Source: Candidatus Borrarchaeota archaeon (lineage in GTDB: Archaea; Asgardarchaeota; Sifarchaeia; Borrarchaeales; Borrarchaeaceae). Taken from it: a stretch of 6,748 nucleotides of DNA. Under the pieces are notes generated by a model, which did not search any database, was not told the origin of the DNA, and saw nothing but the letters and a program-made list of their open reading frames with translations. The translations under genes and the position numbers were made by a program. Position 1 is the stretch's first letter; each line of letters begins with the position of its first letter. The stretch covers positions 1 through 6,748 of the forward strand of contig JAEORY010000216.1 in assembly GCA_016840645.1 (NCBI GenBank). The letters are read 5' to 3'. This document shows, one piece after another, positions 3,405-6,748 of this stretch.

Positions 3405-5474
3405 ATGAAGATTACGGATCGTAGGCTTTTCTCTCTCATATGTGGTGCAATCATCATTACGCTGAGTGTATATTATACAGTACCAATAGCTCAAACAAGT
3501 GTTCTTTTTGTTGGAATGGCAGATTATCAAAGTAATGCATGGAATATAAATGGAGAGTACATTGAACCACAGGACTTTCCTGAATTTGCCTCCGCATTAT
3601 TGAAATATTATGATATGATTGTGATCGATGACGATGCATTAACAGAGTTGCATAAAAGTCAAACTCAAGCTTTAAGGGATTATCAACAGGGTGGTGGTGC
3701 AGTCTACATTATCGGCGATACTCATACAGAGTTTGGTGATAATATAGACATAATTCAAATGGATGATATCCTTAAGCACGCTGGAGGAATAGGCCTACCT
3801 AGATTCCTTCTTTTTGATATTTACTACGGAATAATCCCTGTAATTTTTGGTAGTATCCTTCTAGGATATGGGACGACCTACTTGAGGCACAGTTTAAGTC
3901 ATAAAAAGTCCCTATGGCTACTCTATGGTATTCTTTGCTTGTTTATATTCTACAGGCTTATCACAAATTTGTATTATCTACAAATTGGACCAGTCACACG
4001 AACAGAAGATCCAACAATGCATATTTTGCTCACAGAATTGTTGATAAATAAGTCAAGTGTAGCCGACTTTGCGCCAATCGTAAATGAAACACCTTTGTCA
4101 TATCCCATCGGGTTTCATGCTTTGTGCGCACTACTAAGTATACTATTAGGGGTCAGCGCCTTCACCGTAGTTATTAATAGCGGAGCAATACTATCTGCAA
4201 TGCTTCCACTAATGATGTATATTTTAGGAAAGGAATTTGGTGAATATACAGGTCTTTTGACTGCGTATATTACGGCAATTCTTCCGTGGATCTTTACTAT
4301 TTTTGCATTTGGAATGTATTCGAACATTCTGGGTTACATTTTTTATGCACTCATGTTTTACTCTCTTTTCAGAGCAATTGATCAGAAATCGATACGACAT
4401 ATTATAATGGCAGGAGTGTTTTTTGGTAGCGTAGTTCTGGTACATCTTATCTTATCGATGTCTGTTATAATTATCTTAAGTGTTTATGTTCTCGTGTTAA
4501 TACTACAAAAGAAGTCAATAAAATGCAGAGAACTTCATGCTATAGCGCTTATGATACTTATAGCGATCCCAATATCTCTTCTTTGGACTAGCAGAGGACT
4601 TATTGTATTCATTAATAATGTATTAGAGGGATATTGGCGAATATCTGGAGTTGCTAACGGAGGATTCGTCTTCTTACGGTTTGATCTTGCATTTTTCTTA
4701 CAAAACCTTTCTAATTATTTAAAAATTATGGGAGTGCTAACGTTTGTGTTGTTGAACGGCATTTTTGTAAGTTTTAAGCGAAGATCGACAAAAGATCTTC
4801 TACTATTGAGTTGGATAATACCTCTGTTCATATTAACAAGTTGCTTTGGGTTTCCTTATTTTCATTTTTATAGAGGATTTGCTCTAGCGATTTGTATAGT
4901 TGGAGGATACGGCTTTAGAAACCTCCCAAATACTCTCAAGTTTATACAAAAAAATTTGGGTGGCTTTCAACTTCTAAAAGTGGATGAAAGGATTTTGGTA
5001 CAATTGACAATAATCTTTATACTTATTGTGAGCCTTTATCATTCAACTATACAATTTCATGTTGAAAGCAAAGAGATGTACTTGGATGAAGCACATATCT
5101 TAAGTCATCCTACTGATGCAACAATTCGGGCAGCTATTTGGCTCTCTAATTACGACACAAGATGGTGTCGTATCATAGTAGTAGGAAGTTATGATAATCC
5201 TTGGATTGCTGTTTATTCACATAAACTACCTATGCTTCCACTAATCAGCGATATAGAATCTCAAAGAGGAATATCTCAACATAATAGTGACAGAAACGCT
5301 ATTTTAAGCAACCTACATACATTTGATACACTGGCACTTTTAGAGAAATATGATATTTGCTACTTTGTCATTTCAGATCATTATGAGGGTACTTATAATC
5401 GTTATAATAATTCACCCTTTCTAAAATTGATTTACGACAAAGATGAAGTGAGTATTTACGCTGTAACTAATTAA
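3405..5474 (+). CDS. Polytopic membrane protein, probable GT-C glycosyltransferase with extra N-terminal domain
   Basis: 689 residues from the ATG at 3405; an in-frame TTG at 3396 would add three. A membrane anchor (about 8-28) is followed by an alpha/beta domain (about 32-128) with strands SVLFVGM, YDMIVIDDD and GGGAVYIIGD, resembling the glutamine-amidotransferase-like fold often exposed outside the membrane. About a dozen hydrophobic segments follow from 135 to roughly 545. The loop after the second or third contains RTEDPTMH (about 199-206) and then SYPIGFHALCALL, typical of GT-C enzymes, which use an acidic residue in the first large loop and a lipid-linked sugar donor. The C-terminal soluble domain (about 545-689) ends with ALLEKYDICYFVISDHYEG and is typical of large GT-C proteins. 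The likely role is sugar transfer to protein or lipid outside the cell membrane; donor and acceptor are unknown. Methyltransferase genes follow downstream on the same strand. Confidence 0.7.
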   Translation: MKITDRRLFSLICGAIIITLSVYYTVPIAQTSVLFVGMADYQSNAWNINGEYIEPQDFPEFASALLKYYDMIVIDDDALTELHKSQTQALRDYQQGGGAVYIIGDTHTEFGDNIDIIQMDDILKHAGGIGLPRFLLFDIYYGIIPVIFGSILLGYGTTYLRHSLSHKKSLWLLYGILCLFIFYRLITNLYYLQIGPVTRTEDPTMHILLTELLINKSSVADFAPIVNETPLSYPIGFHALCALLSILLGVSAFTVVINSGAILSAMLPLMMYILGKEFGEYTGLLTAYITAILPWIFTIFAFGMYSNILGYIFYALMFYSLFRAIDQKSIRHIIMAGVFFGSVVLVHLILSMSVIIILSVYVLVLILQKKSIKCRELHAIALMILIAIPISLLWTSRGLIVFINNVLEGYWRISGVANGGFVFLRFDLAFFLQNLSNYLKIMGVLTFVLLNGIFVSFKRRSTKDLLLLSWIIPLFILTSCFGFPYFHFYRGFALAICIVGGYGFRNLPNTLKFIQKNLGGFQLLKVDERILVQLTIIFILIVSLYHSTIQFHVESKEMYLDEAHILSHPTDATIRAAIWLSNYDTRWCRIIVVGSYDNPWIAVYSHKLPMLPLISDIESQRGISQHNSDRNAILSNLHTFDTLALLEKYDICYFVISDHYEGTYNRYNNSPFLKLIYDKDEVSIYAVTN

Positions 5475-5574
5475 GAGTGCTATAAGGATCCGAAAAAGGT
5501 CTAATTTTCACGAAAGATTGAGTCTACAATTATTAACGAAAAAATCAGTGAATTGGCAGGATATCGAATTCGCA

Positions 5575-5580
5575 GAGGGA
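5575..5580 (+). promoter_or_regulatory. Shine-Dalgarno site deciding the first methyltransferase start
   Basis: GAGGGA lies nine bases before the ATG at 5590. The upstream in-frame TTG at 5518 has no comparable site, so the ATG is preferred. A TATA-like CTATAAGG (about 5480-5487) could give this gene its own promoter. Confidence 0.5.
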
Positions 5581-5589
5581 TTAAACTGC

Positions 5590-6441
5590 ATGCGAAATAA
5601 AGATAGAGCAAAAAACATGCGAAAATTCTATGAACTCATCGCAAGGGCTGATGCTAAAGAAAAAAAACGAGTAAAATCTCAGTCAATTGAGTGGCTATGG
5701 AATAAATTACGAAAAAATTCTTTAAAATTATTGGAAATAGAAGATGGAAATTTAATCTTGGATATAGGCAGCGGGAAATCGCCGCTTTTGTCAATCTTAC
5801 CGAAGTTTTCGAATATTCAGCTTGTTTGTATGGATTTAGCTCTTACCCATCTTCAAAGAATGATACCTATAGTCGAAAAAAATAGAAACAAAGTCGGTTT
5901 AATAGTAGCCGATGCACAAAATCTTCCATTCAAAGAGAATATATGTGATAGGATTCTTCTATCTGAAGTAATTGAACATCTGCCACATCCTGAAAGTGTA
6001 ATTTGGGAAATCAAACGAATTTTAAAAGGAAAGGCTGTGATAACAACACCAAACCGTCAAAATATGATCTCAAGTATTATCTCAGTTTTTTCTTCTTTCT
6101 TCAGATTTCTTAGACTCCAAAAAAATGTAGAAATGATGTCCTCAAGATGTCGAGAAAGAGAACTTAGCAAGGCAGAAAAATATCTTGTTCAAGAAGGTCA
6201 TATACATCACACCAAAATCTTTTCGATTTCAGAACTTACATCTCTCTTAAAATTAGCCGATTTACAAATAAACAACATTGAAGGGAGCGCACTCGATGTC
6301 TACCCGTTTGCAGGTTTGCTTGACAAACATCCATTTATCTTCAAGATATACAAATTACTGGATGCAATCGTTGATAAAACCCATCTTAGACGTTATACGT
6401 GGAGTATAGTGCTAGCATGCAACGCAAAGCATCAAAAATGA
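5590..6441 (+). CDS. Class I SAM-dependent methyltransferase, substrate unknown
   Basis: 283 residues from ATG 5590 (307 if the TTG at 5518 is used). The Rossmann core is clear: motif I LILDIGSGKSP (about 55-65) binds SAM, CMDLA carries the acidic residue D82 that holds the ribose, VADAQNLPF (D108) is the adenine-site motif, SEVIEHLPHPE (about 125-135) is the post-IV signature, and VITTPN (about 150-155) closes the core in the manner of Methyltransf_11/UbiE-like enzymes. A basic helical N-terminus and a C-terminal section of about 125 residues probably provide substrate recognition. No membrane segment is firm, although residues around 160-172 (ISSIISVFSSFFRF) are hydrophobic. The gene lies 115 bases after the GT-C gene and 21 before the next methyltransferase. 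Methylation of a glycan or lipid intermediate is possible from context but not shown. Confidence 0.8.
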   Translation: MRNKDRAKNMRKFYELIARADAKEKKRVKSQSIEWLWNKLRKNSLKLLEIEDGNLILDIGSGKSPLLSILPKFSNIQLVCMDLALTHLQRMIPIVEKNRNKVGLIVADAQNLPFKENICDRILLSEVIEHLPHPESVIWEIKRILKGKAVITTPNRQNMISSIISVFSSFFRFLRLQKNVEMMSSRCRERELSKAEKYLVQEGHIHHTKIFSISELTSLLKLADLQINNIEGSALDVYPFAGLLDKHPFIFKIYKLLDAIVDKTHLRRYTWSIVLACNAKHQK

Positions 6442-6462
6442 ATTTAAAGGGAAGTATACTCC

Positions 6463-6748
6463 GTGAGTACTCTTAAAAAAGAGATTAAGGAAGCATATGA
6501 CACAATTGCCTACGATTACGAAAGAGTTCGAAAGAAGCCGTGGCATGTAGTTCAAAAATTTTTTGATAATACAAATCTTCTCGAAAAAAAAGGATGTAAA
6601 TTACTGGATGTAGGATGTGGTAATGGAAGGCATGTATTTTGGTTAAATGACGAGGGCTTTTACACTTACGGGATTGACATTTCAAGGAATTTAATTCAAA
6701 TTGCTAAAGCAAAAGCTAATCCAAGCATGAAAAGAAAACCCGATTTCA
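6463..6748 (+). CDS. Trm9/ALKBH8-like SAM-dependent methyltransferase, 3' end missing
   Basis: An open frame begins at GTG 6463 and is still open at the window end after 95 codons. The N-terminus KEIKEAYDTIAYDYERVRKKPW followed by HVVQKFF recalls the Trm9/ALKBH8 methyltransferase group, where a YD-x-IA and an R-x-KPWP-x-V-x-F pattern precedes the SAM site. Motif I is LLDVGCGNGRH (47-57), and YGIDIS supplies the acidic ribose ligand D72. In eukaryotes that group methylates 5-carboxymethyl-uridine at wobble U34 of tRNAs; archaeal and bacterial relatives are largely uncharacterised, so tRNA modification is an inference. AAAGGGAAG (6446-6454) precedes the GTG by eight bases. No in-frame ATG competes as start. 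The gap to the preceding methyltransferase is 21 bases, so the two are likely co-transcribed. Confidence 0.75.
   Translation, partial: MSTLKKEIKEAYDTIAYDYERVRKKPWHVVQKFFDNTNLLEKKGCKLLDVGCGNGRHVFWLNDEGFYTYGIDISRNLIQIAKAKANPSMKRKPDF

Noticed and set aside
4115..4445. Minus-strand open frames inside the GT-C gene, and a third at 3457-3639
   Set aside because: They are antisense to a long intact gene, without ribosome sites or recognisable products.
5518..5589. TTG start for the first methyltransferase
   Set aside because: No ribosome binding site precedes it, whereas GAGGGA precedes the ATG at 5590; kept only as an alternative.
6485..6685. Minus-strand open frame near the right edge
   Set aside because: It is antisense to the Trm9-like methyltransferase, whose motifs are clear on the plus strand.

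Overview
The window looks archaeal, tentatively from the Thermoproteota/Bathyarchaeia side. The evidence is a tRNA gene interrupted by two short non-anticodon introns (one with a textbook bulge-helix-bulge motif), a CCA tail encoded in the tRNA gene, GGTGA/GGTGGTGA ribosome binding sites that match the archaeal 16S 3' end, likely TTG and GTG starts, TATA-like boxes, and protein families common in archaea. The lineage is inferred and was not tested. The DNA is AT-rich. The tnpB-like gene looks visibly richer in G+C than its neighbours.

Left part, 1-1565, all on the minus strand. A 69-residue ferritin/rubrerythrin-like half-domain protein is followed, right after its stop codon, by a strong GGAGG site and the ATG of a further gene that leaves the window at position 1. 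Upstream lies ilvE (branched-chain aminotransferase, probable TTG start at 1345). Upstream of that is tRNA-Val(UAC), which carries a 30-nt insertion in the variable loop and a 32-nt intron in the T-loop. An 8-bp inverted repeat lies between the ferritin-like gene and ilvE.

Middle, 1566-3404. A TnpB-related gene of IS200/IS605 type is on the minus strand. Its first 42 codons (3145-3017) are cut from the remaining 466 by one in-frame TAA directly followed by ATG. It lacks the zinc ribbon and has His where the third RuvC aspartate is expected. Its stop codon overlaps the best TATA-like box for the tRNA. About 250 bases of non-coding DNA then separate it from the divergent right-hand genes.

Right part, 3405-6748, plus strand. 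A 689-residue polytopic membrane protein looks like a GT-C glycosyltransferase with an extra N-terminal extracytoplasmic alpha/beta domain. It is followed by two class I SAM-dependent methyltransferases. The second begins at a GTG 21 bases after the first, runs off the right edge, and has a Trm9/ALKBH8-like N-terminus. The first two could belong to a surface-glycan locus, but substrates cannot be read from the sequence.

I did not find a clear new multi-gene system. The most unusual items are the doubly interrupted tRNA-Val and the split, zinc-ribbon-less TnpB relative placed directly upstream of it.
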